DNA of 64,000 nt from a virus: IMG/VR virus record IMGVR_UViG_3300018417_000005, positions 1 to 64,000 of that record; one strand, given 5' to 3'. Numbering within the stretch: position 1 is the first letter of the stretch; the number at the start of each line of letters is the position of its first letter. Below the pieces are notes generated by a model. The model made no database searches. It had not been told where the DNA came from and saw only the letters and a list, made by a program, of their open reading frames with translations. Below, one piece after another: positions 18,136-27,334 of this stretch. The position numbers and the translations under genes are program-made.

Positions 18136-21102
18136 ATGGCCAACGATAAAAGATTCGTTACGAAAAACGGATTAACCACGCAAAATATTCAATTCGTCTC
18201 ACCGGACGGCGCAAACATAATTTTCGCAGAAATGCTTGATAGCGATACGCTATCATTTTACGGCAATGCTGGCCAACTCTTCAGCATAACAGACTCCTTA
18301 ACTGGTACAATATTCGGTATTAACGACATCTCGGGTTTTCCTAGTTTTGAAATTGAGGCTAATGGTAATATTAGCATGGCGGAATTTTCCGGCAATGTAA
18401 ACATAGGCAGTGATACTTTTATAACTGGCAACATTTTCATGAATGATGCCGCAGGCCCGGCTATTTTAAACGAAGCGGCAACTAGCACAAACCCAACGCT
18501 AGTTCCTAACAAAGCAGATGTTGATACTGGTATCGGATGGAATACAACTAACGTCTTGTCGTTTATTACGGCAGGCACAGAAAAATTTGTCGTGGGAAAT
18601 CATTTCTCAGCAAGCACTGCTAGTGGCCCACGAATGGTTGGAGGCGAAACTCCATCAAGCACAAATCCAACATTAGTACCGAATAAAACAGACGATAATA
18701 CTGGTATAGGCTGGCAAGCGGCAGATTCATTGTCAGTAATTGCTGGTGGCGTAGAAGGTATTAGAATAGGAACAACCGCTGTAACCTTACAACTTGATGC
18801 TACTGCTGGTCTTATTAATGGTAGCGATGCCGCCGGACCATCGTTCAGAGGTTCCGAATCCGCAAGTAGTACAAACCCAACACTAGTGCCCAACAAGGCA
18901 GATGTTGATACTGGTATAGGTTGGAATTCAACTGATCATCTTTCTTTGATAGGAGGTGGTGTAGAGAAACTTCGTCTTGGTGCAGTTATGACTGGTTTTG
19001 TACCATTGAACGGTACAAATGCGGCTGGCCCAGCTATTATGTTAAACGAAGCATCATCAACTACGAACCCAACGCTTGTTCCTAGCCGCGGCGACTTAAC
19101 AACAGGTATCGGTTCATCCGGGGCGCATTTATCGTTTATTGAAACTGCAACTGAGCGGGCATATATAGATTCGAGTGGTATAACAGTTACTGGGCAACTT
19201 AGAGCGGCTACAGCAAGTGGCCCAACAATGGTAAACGAAACGCCAACTAGCGCAAACCCAACACTAATCCCAAACAGAACAGACCTTGATACAGGTATTG
19301 GTTGGGAGACCGCAGACGCAGTAACAATTGTTGCTGGTGGCACAAGGGTAGGATCATTTACAGATAAAGGATTAGGTATTGATGTAGTGCCTAATACCAA
19401 TTGGGGGGCTGGTGCAAAAGTGGTTGAGTTTGGTAATACTGGTTCGGTGATGAATTATAGTGATCGATCAACACATCTCAATAATAATGCATATTTTGAT
19501 GGAGCTAATTGGCGATATGTGAACACTGCTGAAGCTACCAATATGTATCTTTTGAACCGTGATATTTATTTCCGCAATGCCGCATCTGGCACGGCAAATA
19601 CTACACTGACATGGTCAACATCAGCACTCTTAAGTGAAACTGGTTTTGCAGTTGGCAATAGTGCTGGATCACAGTTAATGAACGAAGCGGCTACTTCCAC
19701 AAACCCAACGCTAGTTCCTAACAAAGCAGAAACAGACACAGGTATAGGTTGGGCAACAGACGCATTACATTTTATTGGCGGGGGTGTTAGCTTAGGTGTA
19801 ATTAACGGCACAGGATTTACTTCAACTGGTACAGTCTTAGGCACTAACTTAAGTGGTACTAATACTGGTGATATTACATTAGCAGGCACACCGAACTATA
19901 TTACAATTTCGGGACAAACAATAACACGCAACCAAGTTGATTTGGCAGCTGACGTTACTGGCAACTTACCGATTGCAAATTTAAATACTGGCACCGGTGC
20001 TAGTGGATTAACGTTTTGGCGTGGTGATGGTACTTGGGCAGTCCCAGCAGGAGCAGGTGATGTAAGTAAAGTAGGTACACCAGTAAACAATCAAATTGGT
20101 GTGTGGACAGGTAACGGCACGATAGAAGGCGATGCTAATTTTACATGGAGCGGAACAGCATTAGGTGTAACAGGTAACGCAACTGTATCCGGATTTTTAA
20201 CAGTTAGTGGTTCAACATTAACATTTGACGGTGTTGGACTAACAGCAATACAAACAAGCGGTGAAGGCTTTGCTAATAACGACACGAGCATTATGACCAG
20301 TGCCGCTATTGAAGATAAAATATTATCATACAGTTATTCAACCACTGTAGGCACAGTAACTTCTGTTACAGCCGGTACTGGTATGACACAGACCGGCACA
20401 TCAACAATCAATCCGACATTAAATGTTATTGGTGGTGATGGCATCACAGCTAACGCAAATGACATTGCTGTAGACAGCACTGTAGCAAGAACAAACGTTA
20501 ACGAAACTTTCGACCAAGACGTAATTATTTCGGGCAATTTAACAGTTTCAGGAACAACTACAAGTGTTAATACAGAAACAATTGAGCTTGCTGATAATAT
20601 AATACTCTTCAACAGTAACGAAGCTGGCACACCGTCACAAGATGCAGGTATTGAAATAGAACGAGGCACTAGTGCTAACAAAACATTTTTATGGATAGAA
20701 GCAGGAGATTACTGGTCCATTGGAACAGAAGAATTACGTACAGGTAATGTGGATGTTACTGGTTTGTTAACCGCTACACAAAAATCATTTACTATAGATC
20801 ACCCAACTAAACCAAACATGAAATTGCGTTACGGGTCTTTAGAAGGACCGGAAAACGGAGTGTATGTAAGAGGTAAATTAAACGGAAGTGTAATAGAGCT
20901 ACCGGAGTATTGGACAGGACTAGTACACGAAGATACTATTACCGTTAGTTTAACCCCGATTGGTTCGCATCAAAACTTGTACGTTGAAAAAATTGAAAAC
21001 AATAAAGTATATGTTGGGTCGGACGGTGATATTAACTGCTTTTACACTGTTTACGGAGAACGTAAAGACGTAGACAAGCTAACAGTAGAATTTAGTGATT
21101 AA
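18136..21102 (+). CDS. Tail fibre protein with six internal repeats
   Basis: 988 aa. The N-terminus has IFGINDISGFPSFEIEANG, shared with the next gene. Residues about 105-540 hold six copies of a unit built around TNPTLVPNKADVDTGIGW. A module AIQTSGEGFANNDTSIMTSA follows at about residue 705. The C-terminal ~115 residues (HPTKPNMKLRYGSLEGPENG, IELPEYWTGLV, INCFYTVYGERKDVDKL) match a terminal domain I recall from virion proteins of T4-like cyanophages. Inferred to be a trimeric fibre. Confidence 0.82.
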   Translation: MANDKRFVTKNGLTTQNIQFVSPDGANIIFAEMLDSDTLSFYGNAGQLFSITDSLTGTIFGINDISGFPSFEIEANGNISMAEFSGNVNIGSDTFITGNIFMNDAAGPAILNEAATSTNPTLVPNKADVDTGIGWNTTNVLSFITAGTEKFVVGNHFSASTASGPRMVGGETPSSTNPTLVPNKTDDNTGIGWQAADSLSVIAGGVEGIRIGTTAVTLQLDATAGLINGSDAAGPSFRGSESASSTNPTLVPNKADVDTGIGWNSTDHLSLIGGGVEKLRLGAVMTGFVPLNGTNAAGPAIMLNEASSTTNPTLVPSRGDLTTGIGSSGAHLSFIETATERAYIDSSGITVTGQLRAATASGPTMVNETPTSANPTLIPNRTDLDTGIGWETADAVTIVAGGTRVGSFTDKGLGIDVVPNTNWGAGAKVVEFGNTGSVMNYSDRSTHLNNNAYFDGANWRYVNTAEATNMYLLNRDIYFRNAASGTANTTLTWSTSALLSETGFAVGNSAGSQLMNEAATSTNPTLVPNKAETDTGIGWATDALHFIGGGVSLGVINGTGFTSTGTVLGTNLSGTNTGDITLAGTPNYITISGQTITRNQVDLAADVTGNLPIANLNTGTGASGLTFWRGDGTWAVPAGAGDVSKVGTPVNNQIGVWTGNGTIEGDANFTWSGTALGVTGNATVSGFLTVSGSTLTFDGVGLTAIQTSGEGFANNDTSIMTSAAIEDKILSYSYSTTVGTVTSVTAGTGMTQTGTSTINPTLNVIGGDGITANANDIAVDSTVARTNVNETFDQDVIISGNLTVSGTTTSVNTETIELADNIILFNSNEAGTPSQDAGIEIERGTSANKTFLWIEAGDYWSIGTEELRTGNVDVTGLLTATQKSFTIDHPTKPNMKLRYGSLEGPENGVYVRGKLNGSVIELPEYWTGLVHEDTITVSLTPIGSHQNLYVEKIENNKVYVGSDGDINCFYTVYGERKDVDKLTVEFSD
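18448..19752. repeat. Six diverged in-frame repeats in the fibre gene
   Basis: Copies start near 18448, 18619, 18826, 19018, 19207 and 19666. Each encodes AGP-type residues, a variable Asn-Glu segment, then TNPTLVPNK or a close variant and DTGIGW. Spacing is uneven, with other sequence between copies, so this is a fibre repeat and not a CRISPR array. Confidence 0.85.
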
Positions 21103-21111
21103 TCGCATACA

Positions 21112-21119
21112 GATAAATA
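21112..21119 (+). promoter_or_regulatory. Late promoter box
   Basis: GATAAATA, 21 nt before the ATG at 21141, with an AGGAAT ribosome site between. It lies in the 38-nt gap after the 988-aa fibre gene. Confidence 0.75.
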
Positions 21120-21140
21120 CGTATATAATTAGGAATACAT

Positions 21141-23171
21141 ATGGCAGACGCAGATAAGAATATTTTAATAACACCTAATACAGGTGTTGCGAGCATTGAA
21201 CCGTCGATAGAATTTACTGGCGGGGATAATGTTACGATTACACTGAATATATTGGATGATGGTACACTTAGCTTTGAGGGCACATCAGGCCAGTTGTTTG
21301 CCATATCCGATGGCGCAGGAAATACAATTTTTTCAGTTAATGATATCTCGGGTGTTCCTAGCATAGAAGTTGACAATGATGGAACAATACGGTTTGCTGA
21401 GCTTTCCGGAAACGTACTTATAGGCACAGCAGTTGACAACGGCAATTTATTACAAGTAGACGGGAGCGTATCTACAGCAGGAAACCTTTTTGTAGACGGT
21501 ACAGTATTAAAATTTGATGGTGTTGGTCTAACGGCAATACAAACAAGCGCAGAAGGCTTTGGGAATAACGACACAAGCATAATGACCTCCGCGGCTGTTG
21601 AAGATAAAATATTATCATACAGCTATTCGACTACAACCGGTACGGTAACTTCTATAGATATTACTGCTGGCACACTTATTGATAAAACTGGCGGGCCTAT
21701 AACTAGTTCAGGTGCTATTACAGTAAACGTTGATTTAAGTGAAGCAACAGAAGCAGTTTATGCACCGGGCACTGATTACTTGCTCTTCTTGGATGGCGGA
21801 ACAGCCGGCACTGCCGCAAAAGAAAGTGGTATAGACTTTGCGGCTGCATTAGCAGGAACTGGCTTAACAGCATCAAGCGGTGTAATTAATAGAGATACGA
21901 TTGCGCTAACAACAGATACAAGCGGTAACTACGTAGCGACAATTACTGGTGGTACTGGTATTGATAGTACAGGAGCAACAACTGGTGAGGGTATTGCCCA
22001 TACACTTAGTTTTGACGGGTCCGAGTTAGCTGTAGGCGGCGCATTGATCGGCACAGACTATTTAGTAGGCGTTAATGGTGGGGTCTCTAATAGACAATTA
22101 ATTTCTTCTACACCACTAAGTATTTTTAGTAATGATGTGGGATGGACAACCAATACTGGTACTGTAACAAATGTCGCAACTACAGGAACTGTTAACGGAA
22201 TAACATTAACAGGTACAGTAAGCACAAGCGGCACATTAACATTAGGCGGAACACTAGGCAGTATAACAGTCTCGCAACTTGCCGCATCAGCAATACAAAC
22301 AAGCGGTGAAGGTTTTGTTGATAGTGATACAGTAGTAATGACAGCGGCCGCAGTAGACGATAGGATTTTATCTTATGGCTATTCAACCACAACTGGTACA
22401 GTGACGTCAGTAAGTGGTGGTGGCGGTATTACATCAACAGGCGGCACAACTCCTTCTCTTAGCGTTGACTTAACTGATACAACTAAATTTACAAGTACAA
22501 ATACAGCAAGCCGCGCAGTATATCGCGATGGCTCAGGCAACTTTAGCGCAGGTACAATCACAGCGTCACTTTCCGGTAATGCCACAAGTGCTACAACTGC
22601 AACGACAGCAACCACAGCAACCACAGTAGCTCTAGTAGCAACGAATACAACAAATGCAGTACATTACCCAACGTTCGTAGATGCCGCAACTGGTAATGAA
22701 AACGTAAGAACCGACACTGGATACACATATAATCCAAGTACTGGAGTATTAACAGCAACACAATTTGATGGTTTAGCAACATCGGCCCAGTACGCTGACC
22801 TTGCAGAACGATATGAAGCTGATTGCGAGTTAACACCCGGCGAGGTTGTTATATTTGGTGGTGTTAAAGAAATCACAAAAGCCACAGAATTCATGGATAC
22901 ACGAGTAGCTGGTGTTATATCAACTAGGCCCGGCTTTAAACTAAATGCTAAAGCAGGCACGAATAAAACCCATCCTTACTTAGCAGTAACAGGGCGCGTA
23001 CCGTGTCAAGTAACTGGTGTCGTACGAAAAGGTGACTTGCTAGTAACTTCATCGGAACACGGTTGCGCTGAATCAGCTAACAATGCTAAACCCGGAACAA
23101 TTATAGGCAAAGCATTAGAAGATTTTAACGGCGATTATGGAGTTATTGAAGTATTTGTTAACTTGATGTAA
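21141..23171 (+). CDS. Tail fibre protein with peptidase-G2-like C-terminal domain
   Basis: 676 aa. The N-terminus (IFSVNDISGVPSIEVDNDG) parallels the preceding fibre. Two copies of the AIQTSxEGF...ILSYxYSTT module lie at about residues 131-170 and 384-420. The C-terminal ~125 residues begin YADLAERYEADCELTPGEVV and contain VAGVISTRPGF, GRVPCQVTGVVRKGDLLVTS and GTIIGKALED. I recall this domain from cyanophage fibres, and it resembles the peptidase-G2/IMC type that cleaves itself after trimer formation; the catalytic residues are not verified. Its last 50 nt are duplicated downstream. Confidence 0.8.
   Translation: MADADKNILITPNTGVASIEPSIEFTGGDNVTITLNILDDGTLSFEGTSGQLFAISDGAGNTIFSVNDISGVPSIEVDNDGTIRFAELSGNVLIGTAVDNGNLLQVDGSVSTAGNLFVDGTVLKFDGVGLTAIQTSAEGFGNNDTSIMTSAAVEDKILSYSYSTTTGTVTSIDITAGTLIDKTGGPITSSGAITVNVDLSEATEAVYAPGTDYLLFLDGGTAGTAAKESGIDFAAALAGTGLTASSGVINRDTIALTTDTSGNYVATITGGTGIDSTGATTGEGIAHTLSFDGSELAVGGALIGTDYLVGVNGGVSNRQLISSTPLSIFSNDVGWTTNTGTVTNVATTGTVNGITLTGTVSTSGTLTLGGTLGSITVSQLAASAIQTSGEGFVDSDTVVMTAAAVDDRILSYGYSTTTGTVTSVSGGGGITSTGGTTPSLSVDLTDTTKFTSTNTASRAVYRDGSGNFSAGTITASLSGNATSATTATTATTATTVALVATNTTNAVHYPTFVDAATGNENVRTDTGYTYNPSTGVLTATQFDGLATSAQYADLAERYEADCELTPGEVVIFGGVKEITKATEFMDTRVAGVISTRPGFKLNAKAGTNKTHPYLAVTGRVPCQVTGVVRKGDLLVTSSEHGCAESANNAKPGTIIGKALEDFNGDYGVIEVFVNLM
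23122..23171. repeat. 50-bp perfect direct repeat, copy 1 (3' end of fibre gene)
   Basis: Encodes the last residues of the fibre (FNGDYGVIEVFVNLM and stop). It is identical at every base to 23871-23920. Confidence 0.97.
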
Positions 23172-23869
23172 TGATTAATTTAATCCACATTCCAAAAACT
23201 GGTGGCACTGCCATACGGCATTCGTTGAGGGGAAGTGGATGCAAAAACATCAAGTACCCAAATACTCATGCTTTCTCCCTATTTTCTAAAAATAATCAGA
23301 ATATCGGCTTCATAGTAAGAGATCCATGGGAGCGGTTTTGTAGTGGTTTTTGGGATTTTAAGACTACTTTGCAAAGAATACCCTTAGCTAAAAATGCTGA
23401 GAATTTGCCGTATGTAATACCGCATAAACCACAACAAATGACTGAAGAAGAAAACTTTATTTTAGCAAACATTGCTGACCCAAATTCTTTCGTAGAATGG
23501 TTAATTGAAAAAGACGGCAACGTTGATTTATATTCGAGAGAACTTAATTTACACAGTGATTTAGGCATGATGACTTGTAGTTTATATTACTGGTTAGGTG
23601 ATCTTGAAAAATACAAATCAGCTGAAAGTAACGTAAACGTTGCTATAGACATAACAGCGTTATCTTCATACATGTCTAACCACCATGAAGTAACTATGGT
23701 TTCTAATCCGTTCGGTGCAAGAAGCAGAAAACAGTTTAATATAGAACAGCCGTACACTGCGACTGAAAGTAATTTGAATTGGTTCAAAGAATGGCGAAAG
23801 GATGATTATTTATTAGTTGATTATATAAAAACAAAAGAGTATTATTACGAGGAGTCATATGCATTTTAA
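23171..23869 (+). CDS. Sulfotransferase-family protein in a repeat-flanked cassette
   Basis: 232 aa. It has both PAPS-binding motifs of the sulfotransferase fold: IPKTGGTAIRHSL at residues 7-19 (5'-phosphosulfate loop) and FIVRDPWERFCSGF at 47-60 (3'-phosphate site with Arg50 and Ser58). A PAPS-dependent sulfotransferase of the carbohydrate type is the best match; the acceptor is unknown. The ATG overlaps the fibre stop (TAATG). The gene lies between two perfect 50-bp copies of the fibre 3' end, so it looks inserted. No promoter of its own is seen. Confidence 0.8.
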   Translation: MINLIHIPKTGGTAIRHSLRGSGCKNIKYPNTHAFSLFSKNNQNIGFIVRDPWERFCSGFWDFKTTLQRIPLAKNAENLPYVIPHKPQQMTEEENFILANIADPNSFVEWLIEKDGNVDLYSRELNLHSDLGMMTCSLYYWLGDLEKYKSAESNVNVAIDITALSSYMSNHHEVTMVSNPFGARSRKQFNIEQPYTATESNLNWFKEWRKDDYLLVDYIKTKEYYYEESYAF

Positions 23870-23870
23870 A

Positions 23871-23920
23871 ATTTTAACGGCGATTATGGAGTTATTGAAG
23901 TATTTGTTAACTTGATGTAA
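23871..23920. repeat. 50-bp perfect direct repeat, copy 2 (orphan fibre 3' end)
   Basis: An exact copy of 23122-23171 placed 1 nt after the sulfotransferase stop, with no fibre gene body before it. Recombination between the two copies would remove 749 bp including the sulfotransferase and leave the fibre gene intact. Confidence 0.97.
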
Positions 23921-23938
23921 GCCAAAATCAGCTTTATA

Positions 23939-23946
23939 GATAAATA
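23939..23946 (+). promoter_or_regulatory. Late promoter box
   Basis: GATAAATA, 36 nt before the ATG at 23983, with CTAGGAG as ribosome site. It follows copy 2 of the 50-bp repeat, so it probably belonged to the original intergenic region after the fibre. Confidence 0.75.
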
Positions 23947-23982
23947 ACAGTAAAGCAATATTTAATCTAGGAGATTTAAACC

Positions 23983-26235
23983 ATGGCAATTAATGCTGCA
24001 GAATGGTCCGTCGGCGTAAACGGGGATATCCGTCACGTTACAGGTACTGAAACTTATACTGTGTTAGAATTACACAGATGGTTACAAGACTTGGCTGATA
24101 ACGAATCAACAACTTCGGATGACTTACTTGACATTACAAGTGATACCCCTTCCGAACGTTCAACGGACAACATTATAACACTAAATGCCCCATACAACAT
24201 CGATGATGATGCGGCACAATATTTATTTGCTGGATCCATTACGCAAAGTGGCGGAGACACAGTTTATTCAGGACTACAGGTGCTAGGCGCGGTAAACAAC
24301 GCGGCTACACAACTTATGGTAATCCAAAACAGTCAACTATATCCATTTACACCAGACCCAACTGCTCCGTTCTGGGGTGACCAATCGAACACTATTACAG
24401 GTGACTTTGGTTACAACGGCGCACAAGCATCTGGTGTACTTATGAGATGTATGATTAAAACAAGAGAATTTGGAGCCGATATTAACGGTAAGCGAATTAG
24501 GGTACAAGCACGTCATTGGGGTGATACATATGACTTCTTTAACGTGACACTGGGACAGGGTGAGTCGGTAGCGGCGATTGGTACTACACCGGACGCACAG
24601 AACGATACTCCTGTTGGAACAGTGACTACTTACACCCACGTTGTTAACTCCGGCGGAACAGCAAATGCTCCAACTGGCGGCTTTCAAGGTATCGACCTTA
24701 ACAACGGTGAAGGCTCATTTGACTACTACTCACAGTGGACATATGGTGCTGACACTTCCGGCGACGGACTTAAGGGTATTTGGGAATACATTAAAGAACT
24801 TTCAGGTCACGGTTCACCGTTAATTGATGCGCAAGACGAAACCTCGTATGACAATGCCGGTAACAACGGTACGTTTACAGCAGGAACTAACTATGCAATA
24901 TCCGACGTGTTAACAATGTCGGACGGTACACAAATAACAGTTGATGCTGTTAGTACAGGCGCTGTTACACAGTTTACTATCGACAGCAGTACTGGCGACG
25001 AATCACTCAAGCCTGGTGACGTATTGACTATGGCTTCTGTTTTACCTGACACTGGCGACGAAAGCGGCTTTACTTTAACAGTTGGATCAGCTAACTTAGT
25101 AGCACAAAAAACAATTGATAGCTTAGACGGACAATTGTTCTTAGGAGTAACGCATGGTGTTGAGACTGGTGTTCCATCTGGTGCATTTACTGAAAGAGAA
25201 ATTATGGCATGGGGAACGGAATTAACATATAACACTGGTACCGATATGAACCTCGTGGCTGCGGGTGACCGTATTGTATTCTCAGGCGGAGCAGGCGGCG
25301 AGATTACTTATACTTCACTTGGTGCCGCAACTGGTACACTATATGTACTAATGGATAGCGGCGAAGCTAACCCTGGCGCGGCAGAAACATTTACTGTTTA
25401 TGACGATGCAGGCGCAACTACTTCAGTTGGTACAGTAGCTACTATAGTTGGAGGCACAGCAGGACAAGGCGGTACTGGGTTATTATTAGCCGATGATACA
25501 GGAAATGATATCTTTTACTACCAGTTGTTAACAGGAACTGCGGCTGGCACAGGTGTGAAAATCATCGGAACAACCTCAGGGCAAACAGCAACAACCTCAG
25601 GTGCTTCAAGCGCGAAAACCATTCCGAAGATTTACTTAGGTTCATATACTGGTACACTTATTGGTGCTTATGGCATCGGTGTTTTACCAGCTAACCTAAC
25701 AGCTTCGGATACAATTGAGCCGTTAGTTGGTGTTACACAAACACCACCGAACAACGTAACATTTACTGTTACTGGCTTGATTAGTGGAGAAGATAGGGTG
25801 CTTGTTGGACCACGTGCGGCTGGTATTCTAGAGAAGGACCAATTCGCAGTAACCACTACACCACTAACAGCGACTTCAACCGCGTTGATTATTGATACTA
25901 CTATACCTACAGATACACCGTCTACTGGTAATGTACGTATTGAAAATAACAGTGGTGTGTACTTACGTACTCCGTATTCATCATACACAGGTAGCACATT
26001 TACTATTACTGCTTACGGCGATGCTGCCGCAGTAACTAACAATGTGTTTATTGCGTATATTGATGAAACAGCGGCTGCAACCTCGGCGTCATTTACATCG
26101 GTTTTCTTGTCAACAAGGGACTTGTTTGTACGTGTACGTGATGGTGGTGTAACACCTATTAAGACTTTTGAGGCACCGTCTCAGTTGACTTCCTCAGGTG
26201 GTACTATTGCGGCAATTAGGACATCGGATCTATAA
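23983..26235 (+). CDS. Large virion-type protein of unknown function
   Basis: 750 aa. The N-terminal ~250 residues form a compact domain (MAINAAEWSVGVNGDIRHVT, then ELHRWLQDLAD and RVQARHWGDTYDFFNVTLGQ). The rest is Gly/Thr/Asp-rich and beta-repeat-like, with several TGTVT-type segments. No enzyme motif is visible. Its own late promoter before it and a terminator after it make it a separate late unit. Likely a tail-associated adhesin. Confidence 0.65.
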   Translation: MAINAAEWSVGVNGDIRHVTGTETYTVLELHRWLQDLADNESTTSDDLLDITSDTPSERSTDNIITLNAPYNIDDDAAQYLFAGSITQSGGDTVYSGLQVLGAVNNAATQLMVIQNSQLYPFTPDPTAPFWGDQSNTITGDFGYNGAQASGVLMRCMIKTREFGADINGKRIRVQARHWGDTYDFFNVTLGQGESVAAIGTTPDAQNDTPVGTVTTYTHVVNSGGTANAPTGGFQGIDLNNGEGSFDYYSQWTYGADTSGDGLKGIWEYIKELSGHGSPLIDAQDETSYDNAGNNGTFTAGTNYAISDVLTMSDGTQITVDAVSTGAVTQFTIDSSTGDESLKPGDVLTMASVLPDTGDESGFTLTVGSANLVAQKTIDSLDGQLFLGVTHGVETGVPSGAFTEREIMAWGTELTYNTGTDMNLVAAGDRIVFSGGAGGEITYTSLGAATGTLYVLMDSGEANPGAAETFTVYDDAGATTSVGTVATIVGGTAGQGGTGLLLADDTGNDIFYYQLLTGTAAGTGVKIIGTTSGQTATTSGASSAKTIPKIYLGSYTGTLIGAYGIGVLPANLTASDTIEPLVGVTQTPPNNVTFTVTGLISGEDRVLVGPRAAGILEKDQFAVTTTPLTATSTALIIDTTIPTDTPSTGNVRIENNSGVYLRTPYSSYTGSTFTITAYGDAAAVTNNVFIAYIDETAAATSASFTSVFLSTRDLFVRVRDGGVTPIKTFEAPSQLTSSGGTIAAIRTSDL

Positions 26236-26257
26236 CAGAGAAGATATAAGCACGTTC

Positions 26258-26283
26258 AAGAAAGGGCCTACGGGCCCTTTCTT
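26258..26283 (+). terminator. Rho-independent terminator
   Basis: An 11-bp perfect stem AAGAAAGGGCC / GGCCCTTTCTT with loop TACG, 22 nt after the stop of the 750-aa gene. The T-tract is short and interrupted. The AAGAAAGGGC arm is the same as in the terminator after gp18. Confidence 0.88.
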
Positions 26284-26287
26284 TATG

Positions 26288-26295
26288 AATAAATA
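26288..26295 (+). promoter_or_regulatory. Late promoter box variant next to ATG
   Basis: AATAAATA ends 6 nt before the ATG at 26302 and directly follows the terminator. The position predicts a transcript that starts at or within 1-2 nt of the ATG. Confidence 0.55.
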
Positions 26296-26301
26296 CAACA
26301 C

Positions 26302-26841
26302 ATGGACACAAACTTACAATACCTATTAGCAAATTTAGACCAAACAATATTCGTAACAACATATCGTGTCGGTTCACATTCATTCAATAAATTCTTCGAT
26401 GATAAGACAACAAATCGCGGAGCATATTCAACTGCGGATGCAATATTAGAATTTAAAAAAGCAAAAGACGTAATTGTAATATTAAGAGACCCAATTGATA
26501 GATATGAATCGGGTATAAAAATATTAAATAGAATCAATCGTCTACCTACTGAAAATTTATTAGACAACGTGCATATTATAACGCACACTTATCCCTATCT
26601 AAGCCCAATAGAAAAATATATTACCAAATATATTGCTTGGGTAGATATGCCTATATTTTTCCCGAGAGCAGGTCACGCAACTGTATTATACGACGAAATG
26701 CCGGAAATACACAACCCATATACAAATAACGAATTAGAGAACGAATTAGAAGCATGTAATCGCATTATACAACATACATCATGTCTAACGCTTGAGGAAT
26801 TTGATGAAATACTCGACAATTTTAAAGTGATAAATACTTAA
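26302..26841 (+). CDS. Sulfotransferase-like protein, diverged (tandem copy A)
   Basis: 179 aa. Diverged versions of the two sulfotransferase motifs are visible: FVTTYRVGSHSFNKFF at residues 17-32 and VILRDPIDRYESGI at 59-72. The C-terminus NNELENELEACNRIIQHT, then LTLEEFDEIL, is parallel to that of the next gene. The usual Lys of the first loop is absent, so activity is uncertain. No ribosome site is visible; the late box abuts the ATG. Acceptor unknown. Confidence 0.6.
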   Translation: MDTNLQYLLANLDQTIFVTTYRVGSHSFNKFFDDKTTNRGAYSTADAILEFKKAKDVIVILRDPIDRYESGIKILNRINRLPTENLLDNVHIITHTYPYLSPIEKYITKYIAWVDMPIFFPRAGHATVLYDEMPEIHNPYTNNELENELEACNRIIQHTSCLTLEEFDEILDNFKVINT

Positions 26842-26842
26842 T

Positions 26843-27334
26843 ATGAAATACACAATAGCACAACATAATGGCGCGTTACTTATAACTGTACCACAAGCCG
26901 GTAATAATTCCCTTAGAGATTTTTGTAGCAAACATCGAATTGCTTGTAGCGGGTACCAATACGAAACTGCTATTTCAACTATAGACAGCTATCAAAGTTT
27001 AGTAGTTATTCTTAGAAACCCGCAAGCCCGATACGAATCTGGCATGAGATTTTTATATGACGGAAACAATGTAACAGGACCATATGTCGAGCAACACACA
27101 GCGCCTTACTTAGACCATTTTGCGCATAAAGCAGTTCGATATATATTATTCGAAAATCTATATAAATATTTTGAGTATGAAGAAGAAGAATCGAAAGGTG
27201 AGGACAAATGGGCTGATGTGTACACCAACGGTGAGCTAGAAAAAGAATTAGAAACATATAATTATATAATTGACAACAACGATGAATTAACAGTTGAAGA
27301 ATTTAATCAACTTTTTAATGGAGAAAGTAAATAA
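26843..27334 (+). CDS. Sulfotransferase-like protein, diverged (tandem copy B)
   Basis: 163 aa, a paralogue of the preceding gene: LLITVPQAGNNSLRDFC (residues 12-28) and VVILRNPQARYESGMRFL (54-71) align with its motifs. NGELEKELETYNYIIDNN then LTVEEFNQLF aligns with its C-terminus. Asp of the RDP motif is replaced by Asn (RNP). It starts 1 nt after the previous stop and overlaps the next ATG (TAATG). Function as an enzyme is doubtful; family membership is an inference. Confidence 0.55.
   Translation: MKYTIAQHNGALLITVPQAGNNSLRDFCSKHRIACSGYQYETAISTIDSYQSLVVILRNPQARYESGMRFLYDGNNVTGPYVEQHTAPYLDHFAHKAVRYILFENLYKYFEYEEEESKGEDKWADVYTNGELEKELETYNYIIDNNDELTVEEFNQLFNGESK

Noticed and set aside
18258-19400. 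Series of minus-strand open frames with repeated GTSVGFV-type peptides
   Set aside because: They are the antisense of the six fibre repeats, so the peptide repeats are secondary.
18448-19752. Possible CRISPR-like spaced repeats
   Set aside because: The units are in-frame protein repeats of unequal spacing, diverged, with coding sequence between.
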